Assembly: GCF_003710905.1 (NCBI RefSeq)
Contig: NZ_RHHV01000009.1
Location: 124,001-188,000, forward strand
Source: Brevibacillus parabrevis
Lineage (GTDB): Bacteria > Bacillota > Bacilli > Brevibacillales > Brevibacillaceae
Direction of reading: 5' to 3'
Length of the DNA stretch: 64,000 nucleotides
In this document: piece after piece, positions 46,108 through 56,980 of the stretch
How positions within the stretch are numbered: the stretch's first letter is position 1
How the letters are laid out: each line of letters starts with the position of its first letter
Program-made: the position numbers and the translations under genes
The notes under the pieces: model-generated
The model's input: the letters and a program-made list of their open reading frames with translations, nothing else
Database searches by the model: none
What the model was told of the DNA's origin: nothing

Positions 46108-46344
46108 CTAAGAATTTTTATACATTTGAATCATGAGATAGTTCATGTACTTGTTCGGTTTCAGAGACAAAATATCGTTGACGAGACGGTGCATCGGGGG
46201 AAATTCCTTGTACCCGTTCGTGACGCATTCCCATATGTCCTTGGCATCCACGTTTTCGTAGCCCAACAAGGCAAATTCCTCGGCCTTGCTCTGGCAAAGA
46301 CTTGCTACTTGCCCATACCATTCCTGTTTTTGCGCTTGGTCCAT
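46108..46344 (-). CDS. comN: Post-transcriptional regulator ComN (YrzD)
   Basis: Small factor that in B. subtilis stabilises and localises comE mRNA. Seen: 78 aa; KSKAEEFALLGYENVDAKDIWECVTNGYKEFPPMHRLVNDILSL in parts, ending KPNKYMNYLMIQMYKNS. SD GGGGG before the ATG. Located between secDF and spoVB as in B. subtilis, divergent from spoVB. Confidence 0.88.
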   Translation of the reverse strand: MDQAQKQEWYGQVASLCQSKAEEFALLGYENVDAKDIWECVTNGYKEFPPMHRLVNDILSLKPNKYMNYLMIQMYKNS

Positions 46345-46431
46345 CCCCGTGTCCCCCTCAAAGTAGTCATGCCGACAGCGGCACGTCCATATTCTTTACT
46401 GAGTGAATTTTTCCTTGCAAAGGAGCCTTCC

Positions 46432-48018
46432 ATGAGACAGTCATTCTTTTACGGAACGGTTATCCTCATCATTGCTGGCGGCATCACCAAAGTGTTTGGC
46501 TTTGCTCACAGGATCGTGCTTTCACGCATCATCGGAGCGGAAGGAATGGGGCTGTATCAAATGGTCGTGCCCCTGTTGTACTTTCTGATCACGGTGACGA
46601 CATTCGGTCTGCCTGTCGCCATCGCCAAGCAAGTGGCGGAAACCGAGGCAGCTAACAATCCGCGCATGACCCGCCGCTACTTGCTGCTCGCCCTCGCAGT
46701 CGCTGGCGGCATCAGCTTGCTGGTTTGCACGCTGCTCCTGCTGTTTTCCCACTGGATTGCGGGCGCTCTATTCGCGGACCCTCGCGCCCATATCGTCATG
46801 CTCGCCGCCATCCCGGTCATTCCGATCTCCAGTATTTCACTCGTGCTGCGCGGATACTTCCAGGGAAAGCAAAACATGATCCCCACCGCCATCTCCCAGT
46901 TGCTGGAGCAAGTGGCCCGCATGGCGCTGGTCGTCGTCATGACCATGTCGTTTTTGTCCGCAGGGATCGAGTATGCCACAGCCGGTGCAGTCGCCAGCAT
47001 TATTTTCGGGGAAGCCGCCGGACTCCTCTACATTCTCTGGCAATATCGCAAAGGAAGCAAAAAAGCTGCTGCGCAACTTCTGGAAAGACCGTTTCTGCAA
47101 GCTGTCTCTGCCAGCAAGACAAACATCTCCCAACTGATTCACGTCGCTCTGCCCGTCACGTTGAGCCGCATCATCGGTTCGATCGCCTACGTCCTGGAAC
47201 CGATGCTCGTACCGCTGGCGCTCGTCATCGCGGGGTATACGACTGCCACGGCAACGGGATTGTACGGACAGTTTGCCGGTATGGCCGTACCTCTGCTGCT
47301 TTTTCCCACTTTTTTAACCTATTCCTTGTCCGTTTCACTCGTTCCTGCCGTAGCAGAGGCCGCCTATCAAAAAAATGCTCCTCTCGTGCATCGGCGCATC
47401 TATCAAGCGATGCGCATCACACTCGTAATCGGAGCACCATGTACTGTCCTGCTTACTATTTTTGCGGAGCCGTTATGTACACTGCTCTACGGCAGCGAAT
47501 ATCGAGAGGTCGGCGTCTTGCTCAAGGAGCTGGCTCCGTTTTCCGTGTTCCTCTTTTTCCAGGCCCCGCTCGCAGCGGCCTTGCAAGGTCTTGACTACGC
47601 CCAGGTCGTTTTCCGAAATACGCTGATCAGCGCTGTAATCAAAACAGCCGCCATGTTCGTCTTTACAGCCCAACCGACCTTCGGCATTCACGGCGCCGTC
47701 ATTGCGACCAATATTGGCATCACATTGGGCACCCTTTTGCACTTTGCCAGCCTGATCAAAAAAATCGGATTTACCGTCGATGTATGGGAGTTCGGAAAAA
47801 TTGGGATCGCCATGCTGGCCATGGGTTACCTCGGCTCATACATGGCGGATCACCTGTTCTTGCATTCCTCGACGGCCAAGCTGCTTCTCGCCAGCGCGTC
47901 CATCAGCAGCTTGCTGTATTTGCTCCTTCTGGTCGCCATGCGCGTCCTGGGCAAACAGGACGTCCGCCGGATTCCCTGGATCGGAGAGCAGCTCGCCATC
48001 TTCTTCCCTCGCCGCTAA
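46432..48018 (+). CDS. spoVB: SpoVB-like lipid II flippase/polysaccharide transporter (MOP superfamily)
   Basis: Membrane protein for spore cortex synthesis, probably moving peptidoglycan precursor. Seen: 528 aa, ~14 TM helices; start MRQSFFYGTVILIIAGGITK, then FGFAHRIVLSRIIGAEGMGLYQM, IPISSISLVLRGYFQGKQNM and a C-terminal polysaccharide-synthase type half. The ATG at 46432 has AAAGGAG upstream; the frame extends far upstream without an SD and overlaps secD antisense, so that part is rejected. Position matches spoVB in B. subtilis. Confidence 0.93.
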   Translation: MRQSFFYGTVILIIAGGITKVFGFAHRIVLSRIIGAEGMGLYQMVVPLLYFLITVTTFGLPVAIAKQVAETEAANNPRMTRRYLLLALAVAGGISLLVCTLLLLFSHWIAGALFADPRAHIVMLAAIPVIPISSISLVLRGYFQGKQNMIPTAISQLLEQVARMALVVVMTMSFLSAGIEYATAGAVASIIFGEAAGLLYILWQYRKGSKKAAAQLLERPFLQAVSASKTNISQLIHVALPVTLSRIIGSIAYVLEPMLVPLALVIAGYTTATATGLYGQFAGMAVPLLLFPTFLTYSLSVSLVPAVAEAAYQKNAPLVHRRIYQAMRITLVIGAPCTVLLTIFAEPLCTLLYGSEYREVGVLLKELAPFSVFLFFQAPLAAALQGLDYAQVVFRNTLISAVIKTAAMFVFTAQPTFGIHGAVIATNIGITLGTLLHFASLIKKIGFTVDVWEFGKIGIAMLAMGYLGSYMADHLFLHSSTAKLLLASASISSLLYLLLLVAMRVLGKQDVRRIPWIGEQLAIFFPRR

Positions 48019-48021
48019 CAC

Positions 48022-48735
48022 CTAGTGTAGCGGCTTGTCTTTTTTATCCAGGTACATAATTCCTCGCTCGTCAATGCTGCAAAAGGAAACTTCCCGGATG
48101 TCCTTGATCCCGTATTTGCGAATTTCCCGCTTGAGCCACAGTTGATTTTGCCCGATCTTTTGCAAAGCTTCCTGCCTGACTTTGCCGTCCAGAATCAACG
48201 GAATGGGCAAGCCTTTGTATGAAACCGGCCCGATATGTTCTTCTTTAGCCAGTTCGATATCCCCACGGGTGAGATGCTCTTTTTCCGGCTTCAAAAAGAC
48301 GCTCATCTGCCCGGTAGGCTCCAGCAGGGCGAACTCGACATCCGCAATATTTTTCACGTTTTTTTGCCGCAGATGTACCATCAGGTCATCCATGTTCAAC
48401 TGATTGCGGCGCATCGCCTGTTCTCGGATTTGCCCGTTTTCAATGATCATATCGGCTGAACCGTCGACCACATCGCGAAATTTCTTGCTCTTTAACGAGA
48501 GATACGCCATGGCGATTTCCAGAACGGCAATCAACAGCATCGGCAAATAAAAGCGCAACCCAGGCTTTTCTACATCCTCAATCGCCAGAGCCGCCATTTC
48601 AGCCAGCATAATGGAAATCACCACATCAAAAACGGACAACTTTCCCAGTTCTCGCTTGCCCATGATGCGGAGCAAGATCAGGAGGAAAAAATACGAGAAA
48701 AGGGTGCGCAACATGACAGTTGAAATATCTTCCAC
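48022..48735 (-). CDS. DUF421 membrane protein (YrbG-like)
   Basis: 237 aa from a GTG with a purine-rich SD (GGGGGC). Seen: three N-terminal TM helices (LFSYFFLLILLRIMGKRELG) followed by the conserved cytoplasmic DUF421 domain (YLSLKSKKFRDVVDG...MIIENGQI, MDDLMVHLRQKNV). Function unknown; YetF-type homologues affect spore germination or membrane properties in some Bacilli. Convergent with spoVB, 4 nt apart. Confidence 0.85.
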   Translation of the reverse strand: MEDISTVMLRTLFSYFFLLILLRIMGKRELGKLSVFDVVISIMLAEMAALAIEDVEKPGLRFYLPMLLIAVLEIAMAYLSLKSKKFRDVVDGSADMIIENGQIREQAMRRNQLNMDDLMVHLRQKNVKNIADVEFALLEPTGQMSVFLKPEKEHLTRGDIELAKEEHIGPVSYKGLPIPLILDGKVRQEALQKIGQNQLWLKREIRKYGIKDIREVSFCSIDERGIMYLDKKDKPLH

Positions 48736-48803
48736 TTCCCGCCGCCCCCTATCGAACATTTGATATTATTGTTCGGCAGGGAGCTTGCAACTATTAGCTC
48801 CAA

Positions 48804-49781
48804 TTACAACCACTTTCGTTTGCGGAAAATGTGCAGCATGAAGAAGGTCATCGCCAGCATGATCACAAGCGCTACGATCAGCATGTAAGGCTCTGCCTCC
48901 TCACCCAGCCAGGCGAATGTGTTCATCCCGAAAAGCCCGGTGATAAACGTAAGCGGCAGGATGATGGTGGAGATGATCGTGAGTACACGCATCGTCTCGG
49001 TCGTCTTGGCGCTGATGATCGTGTAATACGTATCGAGCGCACCGTTCACCAGGTCGCGGAAAGTCTCTGTCGAGTCGGAGATCCGCTCCAGGTGGTCGGT
49101 CAAGTCGCTGTAGAACGGAACGTTTTCCTCGGAAATATCGAAAGAGAAGCGGCCATTCACATTGGCGAAGATTCGTTTTTGCGGCATGATGACACGCCTG
49201 ATCAAAATAATCGTCCGCTTCAGCGCCAGGAACTCCTCTGTAATTTCCTCCATCTGATGCTCGTAAATCTCGTCCTCCAGCTCGTCAATCCGCACACTAA
49301 TCCGATCGATAATCGGAAAATACTCGTCGGTAATCCCGTCGACAATCGCATACAGCAAATAGTCGGGACCCCGGTTCAGATAGGAATTGTTGCGGTGACA
49401 CATGGCTGCGATCCGCCCGATCGTGTTCATCGGGGATTTGTGGATCGTCACGATGTAATTAGGGCCGAGAAAAACGTTCAGTTCTACCGTGGTAATCTCG
49501 TCATCGCTTTCTTCATTGTAACGCAGGGCGTGAAAAACGAAGAAATAGTAATCATCGTACTTGTCTACCTTGGCACGTGGACTGACGTGCAGGCAGTCCT
49601 CAATTGCCAGTGGGTGAAAGTCGAAGATCTTGGCAATATAGGGCAGTTCATTGTTCCCCACATCATACAGATCGATCCAGAGCAAATCCTCCGGAGATTT
49701 CAACCATTGATCTTTTGTCGCCAGATCAACATCATGAAACATCTTCTGCTCTGAGTGGTTATAAAAGTACGTTTTGATCAA
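48804..49781 (-). CDS. corA: CorA-type Mg2+/Co2+ channel
   Basis: Seen: 325 aa; large N-terminal cytoplasmic domain with WIDLYDVGNNELPYIA, the signature loop LTFITGLFGMNTFAW (GMN in FGMN rather than the commoner YGMNF), then TM2 YMLIVALVIMLAMTFFMLHIF and a basic C-terminus. TTG start at 49781 with GGGGGTGAGG upstream. Metal and transport direction cannot be read by eye. Not part of the B. subtilis order here. Confidence 0.92.
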   Translation of the reverse strand: MIKTYFYNHSEQKMFHDVDLATKDQWLKSPEDLLWIDLYDVGNNELPYIAKIFDFHPLAIEDCLHVSPRAKVDKYDDYYFFVFHALRYNEESDDEITTVELNVFLGPNYIVTIHKSPMNTIGRIAAMCHRNNSYLNRGPDYLLYAIVDGITDEYFPIIDRISVRIDELEDEIYEHQMEEITEEFLALKRTIILIRRVIMPQKRIFANVNGRFSFDISEENVPFYSDLTDHLERISDSTETFRDLVNGALDTYYTIISAKTTETMRVLTIISTIILPLTFITGLFGMNTFAWLGEEAEPYMLIVALVIMLAMTFFMLHIFRKRKWL

Positions 49782-49914
49782 CCTTCCTCACCCCCGTCTC
49801 GTTCCCCATCCATCATACGAAAATTCCTCCTAATGTTCAACGCGAAGATGAATAGAGCGGCCAGGCCATTCATATAGATGGTACAAACAGTTGATCAGTG
49901 AGGGGGTAAACATT

Positions 49915-50316
49915 GTGCGGAGTGCATCCACCTCTGTGCTGACAGGTCTATTGTACACGACAGGACTTGTTTTGTTCGGGGCATTGCTCGCAACCTTGCT
50001 TCTGAGCTTCACCAGCATGCGCGAAGGCTCTTTGCCTTATTTTACGTACATCATCAATGCGGTTGCTCTTCTGGTCGGCGGCTTCGTCACCGGAAAGCGC
50101 TGTGGCGGCAAAGGCTGGTACTACGGGGGTCTGACCGGATTTTCTTATTTTCTCCTGATTCTCTTGATCGGTTTTCTGGGATTCGATGCCCCGATGCAAT
50201 GGGGAACGTTCCTCTTTTTGCTCGGTGCGTTCGGAGTTGCAGCATTGGGCGGCATTCTCGGCGTCAATTCCGCCAACTCCAGCCAAAAGCCGAAAAATTT
50301 CAAGCCCAGACGCTAA
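49915..50316 (+). CDS. TIGR04086 family membrane protein (YrzE-like)
   Basis: 133 aa from a GTG with GAGGGGG 8 nt upstream. Seen: four TM helices (GLLYTTGLVLFGALLATLLL, YIINAVALLVGGFVTG, FLLILLIGFLGF, FLFLLGAFGVAALGGILG) with KRCGGKGWYYGGLTG. Function unknown. Located next to yajC, matching yrzE. Convergent with yajC, sharing a bidirectional terminator. Confidence 0.85.
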   Translation: MRSASTSVLTGLLYTTGLVLFGALLATLLLSFTSMREGSLPYFTYIINAVALLVGGFVTGKRCGGKGWYYGGLTGFSYFLLILLIGFLGFDAPMQWGTFLFLLGAFGVAALGGILGVNSANSSQKPKNFKPRR

Positions 50317-50334
50317 CAAGCTTATGCGTCCAAG

Positions 50335-50372
50335 AAAAAAGCAGGCGGGATTTTCCCCACCTGCTTTTTCTT
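50335..50372. terminator. Bidirectional terminator between the YrzE-like gene and yajC
   Basis: AAAAAAGCAGGCGGG and CCCACCTGCTTTTTC pair (one A mismatch) with a short loop; both strands have T-tracts. Confidence 0.85.
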
Positions 50373-50376
50373 TGCT

Positions 50377-50697
50377 TTATTTGGATTCTTCTTTTTCCAA
50401 TTCGACTTTAGCTGGTTCGCTTTTCGCCGGCTCATTGCTTGCGGATGTCACGCTGTTGATCGCACCGCGATCGAATGTAACGTTTACGTTGTGGGCAATG
50501 CGCAGAGTCACTGTATCGTCAGTCAACTCTTGAATGGTGCCGTGCATGCCGCCGATTGTTACGATCTTGTCGCCTTTTTTGACAGCAGCCAGCATGGCGT
50601 TGCGTTGTTTTGCTTTCTTTTGTTGCGGGCGAATCAGCAAGAAGTAGAAAATCGCAAACATGATGATAATCGGTAAAAACTGTGTCAAGCCTTCCAT
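50377..50697 (-). CDS. yajC: Preprotein translocase subunit YajC (YrbF)
   Basis: Small SecDF-associated membrane protein. Seen: 106 aa; TM LTQFLPIIIMFAIFYFLLI followed by RPQQKKAKQRNAM, and the cytoplasmic KKGDKIVTIGGMHGTI fold; a long acidic C-terminal tail is specific to this protein. SD GAGGGGG. It follows tgt, 15 nt apart. Confidence 0.95.
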   Translation of the reverse strand: MEGLTQFLPIIIMFAIFYFLLIRPQQKKAKQRNAMLAAVKKGDKIVTIGGMHGTIQELTDDTVTLRIAHNVNVTFDRGAINSVTSASNEPAKSEPAKVELEKEESK

Positions 50698-50712
50698 GAA
50701 AATCCCCCTCGA

Positions 50713-51861
<1,149 letters not shown>

Positions 51862-51910
51862 CTATGTATGTAAGTCTTTCCTATTATAAGAAAACTTGAG
51901 AGTGAAGTAA

Positions 51911-51950
51911 ACCCACCCGACTTATAAGTATACACTTATGCGGGTGGGAT
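51911..51950 (-). terminator. Hairpin between queA and tgt
   Basis: CCCACCCG and CGGGTGGG (51912-51919 and 51941-51948) pair around a CATAAGTGTATACTTATAAG loop that is itself palindromic, followed by a weak GTTTACTTC tail. It may only attenuate. Confidence 0.7.
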
Positions 51951-51960
51951 GTGGCGTTTT

Positions 51961-52989
51961 TTAGACAATCAGCATGGCGTCTCCGAAACTGAAGAAGCGG
52001 TATTCCTCACGAACTGCCGTCTTGTACGCATTCATGACATGTTCTTTGCCTGCCAGCGCGCTGACCAGCATGACGAGTGTCGATTTGGGCAAGTGGAAAT
52101 TCGTCAAAAGTCCGTCCAGTATCGAGAACGTATAGCCCGGATAGATGAAAATGTCCGTCCAGCCGGACGCAGCCACCAGCTTGCCTTCGTTGGCCCGGCC
52201 GACCGTTTCCAGCGTCCGGCATGAAGTCGTCCCGACGGCGATGACCCTTCTCCCTTCCGCTTTTGCCTTGTTCACCAGCTCCACAGTTTCTTCGGGAATC
52301 TCGTAATACTCGGCATGCATGACGTGCTCCTCGACAGAATCAGCCGATACAGGCCGGAACGTTCCCAGCCCCACATGCAGCGTCACGTAAGCAAGCTGTA
52401 CGCCTTTGGCCGCAATTTGTTCCAAGTACGGCTTCGTAAAGTGCAAGCCAGCAGTCGGAGCTGCCGCCGATCCCCGCTCTCTCGCGTAAACGGTCTGGTA
52501 GCGCTCGCTGTCTTCGAGCTGCGCATGGATGTACGGCGGCAGCGGCATTGATCCCAGTTGATCGAGAATCTCGTAAAAAATTCCCTCGTACAAAAAACGA
52601 ACAATCCGTCCACCCGTTTCCGTCGCTTCCTCGCATACGCAACGCAAAAGACCGTTTCCGAAAACGACCTCGGTTCCCGGCTTCATTCGCTTTCCAGGCT
52701 TCACCAGCGTTTCCCAGCGATCGTCTCCCAGCGATTTCAACAACAGGATCTCGATTTTCGCTCCCGTCTCGGCCTTTTCCCCGATCAGTCTGGCCGGAAG
52801 CACACGGCTGTCGTTCATAACCAGTACATCTCCGGGCTGCAAATGGTCGATCAGATCGGTAAACCGCCGATGCGCAATCGCCCCCGTCTGTTTGTCCAAA
52901 ACAAGCAGCCGCGATGATGTCCGGTCTTCCAAAGGATGCTGGGCAATCAGATGCTCCGGCAAATCAAAATCAAATTGTTGCACGTCCAC
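51961..52989 (-). CDS. queA: S-adenosylmethionine:tRNA ribosyltransferase-isomerase
   Basis: Makes epoxyqueuosine from preQ1-tRNA. Seen: 342 aa; [41 protein letters not shown], and [24 protein letters not shown] start with AAAGGAG upstream. Queuosine genes queA-tgt are consecutive. Confidence 0.97.
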   Translation of the reverse strand: MDVQQFDFDLPEHLIAQHPLEDRTSSRLLVLDKQTGAIAHRRFTDLIDHLQPGDVLVMNDSRVLPARLIGEKAETGAKIEILLLKSLGDDRWETLVKPGKRMKPGTEVVFGNGLLRCVCEEATETGGRIVRFLYEGIFYEILDQLGSMPLPPYIHAQLEDSERYQTVYARERGSAAAPTAGLHFTKPYLEQIAAKGVQLAYVTLHVGLGTFRPVSADSVEEHVMHAEYYEIPEETVELVNKAKAEGRRVIAVGTTSCRTLETVGRANEGKLVAASGWTDIFIYPGYTFSILDGLLTNFHLPKSTLVMLVSALAGKEHVMNAYKTAVREEYRFFSFGDAMLIV

Positions 52990-53032
52990 GACTCGTTACT
53001 CCTTTAATGACAGTTCATGTGGCAAAAGCTTG

Positions 53033-54952
53033 CTAGTCGATTGTCACATCCTGGTAATAGTGTTGCAAAATCTGCTGATAGTCATACCCGCCCTGTGCCA
53101 TGGCACGAGCGCCGTATTGCGATACACCCAGTCCATGTCCGAAACCGTTTCCGCGGAACAGGAACTGTCCACCCTTGACTACCTCTACGTCAAATTTTGT
53201 ACTGCGCAATGCCGTACCGCCCTGGGAAAAGATCGAACGGAAAGCATCCGGTGCCGTTACCTTGATCGGAATGCCGTTTGCCTCCATCGCGATGACACGT
53301 CCCGATGGTCCTCGCTTCGTCACTTTCAGACTGGTGACGTTCCCGGGAATGCGGGGAGCCTTGTTTTTGTCCTGATTCGCATTGATCATCGCCGTCAATT
53401 CAGCCGAGGTAAAAGGCCCGCGCGTCCACGCGTAGGCATTCTCTTCTGCCTCTTGGGAGAGAATCGTCACTTCCGCTCCGTTCGGCAACGTAGACAAAAC
53501 CCGGGTCGCCGTGCTTGGTCCCAGACGCAGATTCGTATTTTCTGTCGTAATGACAGCCATCCTCGCTCCCGTGTCATCTGTGCCGCTTTCTCTGATCAGG
53601 TCGCCGCGGACATAGCCGATCGAGCCATCTGCAAGCTGCACGCGATACCACGCATTCACACCGTCTACAGGCAGCGCGTCATCGCTTTCCACCGAACGCA
53701 AATACGGAACAGGATTGCCCCATACTTCCGTACCGTCCGCTGTCATCCCGCCTGCATTGGAATAAAACAACGATTCGACCAGGTTACCTTGGTAATAAAT
53801 GGCTTCTCCTTTTGTCTCATCGACCGCCTCGCGAACGTCTTCCGACTCTTTTCCATATCCGTAATAGGCTTGCTCCATCACCGTATCGGAGACATTGGCA
53901 ATCCCGTATTTGTTTCCTTGCCACAAGGCGCGAGTGCGCGACAGCACCGCTTGTGTTTTCAGCGCTTCGAGCGGCCAGCCCGGAGCCATTTCCGAACCGA
54001 CAACCCCATACAAGTATTGTTCCATCGGCAGTTCATTCACAACCGTCAAATGACCGTTGTATTCCGACAGCTCCATCTCTCCCCGGTATGTACGCTGATC
54101 GCGCTCCACAACCCCGAGCAATGATTCGCCGTCCGCCTTTTTCGCTTCTACTGTCAGCTTGGCTTGCGGCGAGAACACATACTTCCAGATCGGCTCGTCC
54201 GGCGATCCGAATACGTCTTGCTTCAGCACGACGTAAGATTGGCTCGAAGGTGCCGAGTAAGAAAAGTTCGGCAGCGCATTGCTCGCTTTGCGCGCCAGGG
54301 ACGAGAGCGCTTCCTGACTGACTTCGTCGCCGATCCATACCGCGTATTTGACCTTCTCGCCGTTTGACAAAAGCACGGGATAAGCCGCGATTCCTTTTTG
54401 TTCAAAAGCTTCTTGCCACTTCTGCGCTTCGCTCAAGCTCTTGAACTGACCAGCTTCCAAGCGAAGAGGGCCTTGAACGATCGGCTTCTGGCCTGTCGCT
54501 TGTGCTACTGCCGCCACCTGTGCAGCTGCGGCCTGATACGTATCGTACGTGCCGCTTACGATTTGATAAAGCGTTTGTCCGCCCCGATTGACCACTTGAA
54601 TCGAGCCTTCGTATTTTTTCTGGCTCATGAGTTGAGCGATTTGCTGCGCCTGATTCCAGTCAGAAGTCTGCGCTACAACCAGATGGTACTCGTCCACCCG
54701 GTAGCGGACAGCGTCTCCATCTAATTCAGGCAGCTCTATTTTGCCTTCCGGGCCTGTCAACGTCACTTCCATCCCTTTTTCAGCCGTAAGTGTAACAGAA
54801 GGGACTACTCCCCTGTATCCTTTTCCGATATCCACAAAAAGTGCTACCCGGATATTGTTGTCGCCAGCCGCCTGAGTCGGTACTGTTCCTCCCAGGAGAG
54901 CCACTGTGATCAGACCCGCCGAAAGGACTTTCCCCATCCACTTCTTTTTCAT
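53033..54952 (-). CDS. SpoIID/LytB-domain protein with SPOR repeats and an inserted SH3
   Basis: Secreted murein-modifying protein of the SpoIID/LytB family. Seen in 639 aa from 54952: signal peptide (ILSAGLITVALLGG-like, ends TQAA), two SPOR-like repeats (~90-230, YLVVAQTSDWNQAQQIAQ and QAG-type), then SpoIID core (LTVVNELPMEQYLYGVVGSEM, ALKTQAVLSRTRALW, VESLFYSNAGG), an SH3-like block (NTNLRLGPSTATRVLSTLPNG) and finally FRGNGFGHGLGVSQYGARAMA. The SH3 sits inside the SpoIID fold, which is unusual. B. subtilis has a LytB-like protein, not this chimera, in other places; the neighbourhood (between ruvB and queA) suggests a sporulation or cell-wall role. Confidence 0.88.
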   Translation of the reverse strand: MKKKWMGKVLSAGLITVALLGGTVPTQAAGDNNIRVALFVDIGKGYRGVVPSVTLTAEKGMEVTLTGPEGKIELPELDGDAVRYRVDEYHLVVAQTSDWNQAQQIAQLMSQKKYEGSIQVVNRGGQTLYQIVSGTYDTYQAAAAQVAAVAQATGQKPIVQGPLRLEAGQFKSLSEAQKWQEAFEQKGIAAYPVLLSNGEKVKYAVWIGDEVSQEALSSLARKASNALPNFSYSAPSSQSYVVLKQDVFGSPDEPIWKYVFSPQAKLTVEAKKADGESLLGVVERDQRTYRGEMELSEYNGHLTVVNELPMEQYLYGVVGSEMAPGWPLEALKTQAVLSRTRALWQGNKYGIANVSDTVMEQAYYGYGKESEDVREAVDETKGEAIYYQGNLVESLFYSNAGGMTADGTEVWGNPVPYLRSVESDDALPVDGVNAWYRVQLADGSIGYVRGDLIRESGTDDTGARMAVITTENTNLRLGPSTATRVLSTLPNGAEVTILSQEAEENAYAWTRGPFTSAELTAMINANQDKNKAPRIPGNVTSLKVTKRGPSGRVIAMEANGIPIKVTAPDAFRSIFSQGGTALRSTKFDVEVVKGGQFLFRGNGFGHGLGVSQYGARAMAQGGYDYQQILQHYYQDVTID

Positions 54953-55075
54953 GTCGTCCAACGTCCTTCCTTTCTCCTGATTTCGTCGAAAATTGGCATG
55001 CGCTCCCATCTTTTTCGACAATCACTGGAGATTTTCCTGCCCTTTTTCCCAAAATGGGACCAATCCGCTTGCATG

Positions 55076-55108
55076 CAAAAAGCCATCGGGCACCCAGCTC
55101 CGATGGCG
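55076..55108 (-). terminator. Terminator of the ruvC-ruvA-ruvB-DUF2905 operon
   Basis: GCCATCGG and CCGATGGC pair with a 10-nt loop, followed on the minus strand by TTTTTGCATG. Confidence 0.88.
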
Positions 55109-55144
55109 TAAGCTTTGTTCTACATGTGCAAAAGAGAAGCGCTC

Positions 55145-55363
55145 TCACTTGAAAAGCCGGATGACATACATCAGAAGCGACAGGACGACGCTAATCACAA
55201 TACACGTCACAATCGGAAAATAAAACTTGACGTTTTCCTTTTCCACGACGATATCTCCCGGCAGGCGCCCCAAAGGCAAGAAGCGTCCGCCTACCTGCCA
55301 CAACAAGCCGATGACGATCAGGACGGCCCCGCCGATGACGAGTAGCTTGGCTATTGGATTCAC
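55145..55363 (-). CDS. DUF2905 membrane protein
   Basis: 72 aa; GTG start overlaps the ruvB stop by 4 nt (GTGA), so translation is coupled. Seen: two TM helices ([19 protein letters not shown] and [18 protein letters not shown]) around a conserved [23 protein letters not shown] loop, the DUF2905 pattern. Function unknown; commonly found after ruvB. Confidence 0.9.
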   Translation of the reverse strand: MNPIAKLLVIGGAVLIVIGLLWQVGGRFLPLGRLPGDIVVEKENVKFYFPIVTCIVISVVLSLLMYVIRLFK

Positions 55364-56358
55364 GATTTCATCTCCCGCCCAAAATGCTGGTACGCACTCG
55401 GGGTGAGCACACGTCCCCGCGGCGTCCGCTGCATAAAGCCGATCTGCATCAAATACGGTTCGCACACGTCTTCTACCGTTTGCGCCTCTTCCCCGATGGT
55501 GGCGGCAATCGTATCCAGTCCGACCGGACCGCCGTCAAAGCGCTCGATAATCGCAAGCAGCAGCTTGTGATCGATATGATCCAGTCCGCATGCATCTACT
55601 TGCAGCCGCTCCAGCGCTTCTTGCGCAATCTCTGTCGTGATGACGCCCTCGCCCTTGACCTGAGCAAAATCGCGCACGCGCTTCAACAGACGATTCGCCA
55701 CGCGCGGGGTGCCACGCGAGCGTCTGGCAATCTCCTCTGCCCCGCCCTCACGAATGATGACTTGCAAAATGTCAGCAGCCCGCGACACGATAAACGTCAG
55801 CTCGGGAACCGTATAAAACTCCAGCCGGTTGACCACGCCGAATCGGTCGCGGAGCGGAGCGGAAAGCATCCCTGCTCTCGTCGTCGCTCCCACCAGTGTA
55901 AACGGCGGCAAGTCGAGGCGAACGCTGCGCGCACTTGGCCCTTTTCCGATGATGATGTCGAGCGCAAAGTCCTCCATGGCCGGGTACAGCACTTCCTCGA
56001 CGCTCCGGTTCAGTCGGTGTATCTCGTCGATAAACAGCACGTCGCCCTCTTGCAAGTTGGTCAAAATCGCCGCCAGATCACCAGGGCGTTCGATGGCTGG
56101 CCCGGATGTCGTGCGGATGTTGACGCCAAGCTCGTTGGCGATAATTTGCGAAAGCGTCGTTTTTCCCAATCCGGGCGGCCCGTACAGCAAGACGTGGTCC
56201 AGCGACTCTTTGCGCATTTTCGCCGCTTCGATGAAAATTTTCAAGTTTTCCTTCACATGCTGCTGTCCGATGTACTCATTCAAATAACGGGGACGGAGGC
56301 TCAGTTCCGCAGCATCCTCTTCCCAGTTCATGTGCGTCGTAATAATTCGCTGATCCAA
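55360..56358 (-). CDS. ruvB: Holliday junction branch-migration helicase RuvB
   Basis: AAA+ motor that drives branch migration with RuvA. Seen: 332 aa; [18 protein letters not shown], Walker [13 protein letters not shown], Walker [12 protein letters not shown], sensor [18 protein letters not shown], and C-terminal winged helix with [13 protein letters not shown] start with AGGGGG upstream; 4 nt after ruvA. Confidence 0.97.
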   Translation of the reverse strand: MDQRIITTHMNWEEDAAELSLRPRYLNEYIGQQHVKENLKIFIEAAKMRKESLDHVLLYGPPGLGKTTLSQIIANELGVNIRTTSGPAIERPGDLAAILTNLQEGDVLFIDEIHRLNRSVEEVLYPAMEDFALDIIIGKGPSARSVRLDLPPFTLVGATTRAGMLSAPLRDRFGVVNRLEFYTVPELTFIVSRAADILQVIIREGGAEEIARRSRGTPRVANRLLKRVRDFAQVKGEGVITTEIAQEALERLQVDACGLDHIDHKLLLAIIERFDGGPVGLDTIAATIGEEAQTVEDVCEPYLMQIGFMQRTPRGRVLTPSAYQHFGREMKS

Positions 56359-56362
56359 AATC

Positions 56363-56980
56363 CTACCCCCTCATGAGCAGGGCAAGCCCTTGCTTGATGA
56401 GCTTTTCTACACTCTCGCCCTCTTTGGATTTCTCCGACAGCGCGTTTCTGATTTTTTGCAGCTCGCCATCCGAATAGCCGAGCGCCGTCAAGGCGTCGAG
56501 CGCTTCGTTCAACGCGGATACCGCCTGCTCGCCTGCCGTCAGATCGCCGGCTGCGACAGTCAAAATCGCCGATGGCGTATAGCCGACCAACTTGTCCTTG
56601 AGATCGAGAATAATGCGCTGTGCCGTCTTTTTGCCGATCCCGGGGAACTTGGTCAAGTATGTCACATTTTCTTGTTGCACGGCCATCACGAGCTGCTCAG
56701 GTGTAGCAGCCGCGAGAATCGCCAGGCCGCCTTTTGGCCCGATGCCGCTCACGTCGAGCAGCTTGCGGAACAAATCGCGTTCGTCGCGGGTCGCAAAGCC
56801 GTAGAGCAATATCGCGTCTTCGCGGACATGATGGTGCGTATACAGCTTCGTCTTGCTGCCCTCGTAGCGAACGAACTGGTACGGATTGGGACAGAACAGG
56901 CGATACCCGATCCCTCCAGTCTCTACGACTATGTATTCTGAATCCAGGTAACAAAGTGTCCCTTCCACAAAATCAATCAT
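56363..56980 (-). CDS. ruvA: Holliday junction DNA helicase subunit RuvA
   Basis: Seen: 205 aa; OB-fold start [20 protein letters not shown], HhH motifs [16 protein letters not shown] and [18 protein letters not shown]-terminal domain [15 protein letters not shown] that contacts RuvB. Its ATG overlaps the ruvC stop (ATGA). Confidence 0.97.
   Translation of the reverse strand: MIDFVEGTLCYLDSEYIVVETGGIGYRLFCPNPYQFVRYEGSKTKLYTHHHVREDAILLYGFATRDERDLFRKLLDVSGIGPKGGLAILAAATPEQLVMAVQQENVTYLTKFPGIGKKTAQRIILDLKDKLVGYTPSAILTVAAGDLTAGEQAVSALNEALDALTALGYSDGELQKIRNALSEKSKEGESVEKLIKQGLALLMRG

Noticed and set aside
45682..46431. Upstream extension of the spoVB frame
   Set aside because: It is antisense to secD and comN and lacks an SD; the start at 46432 has a good SD.
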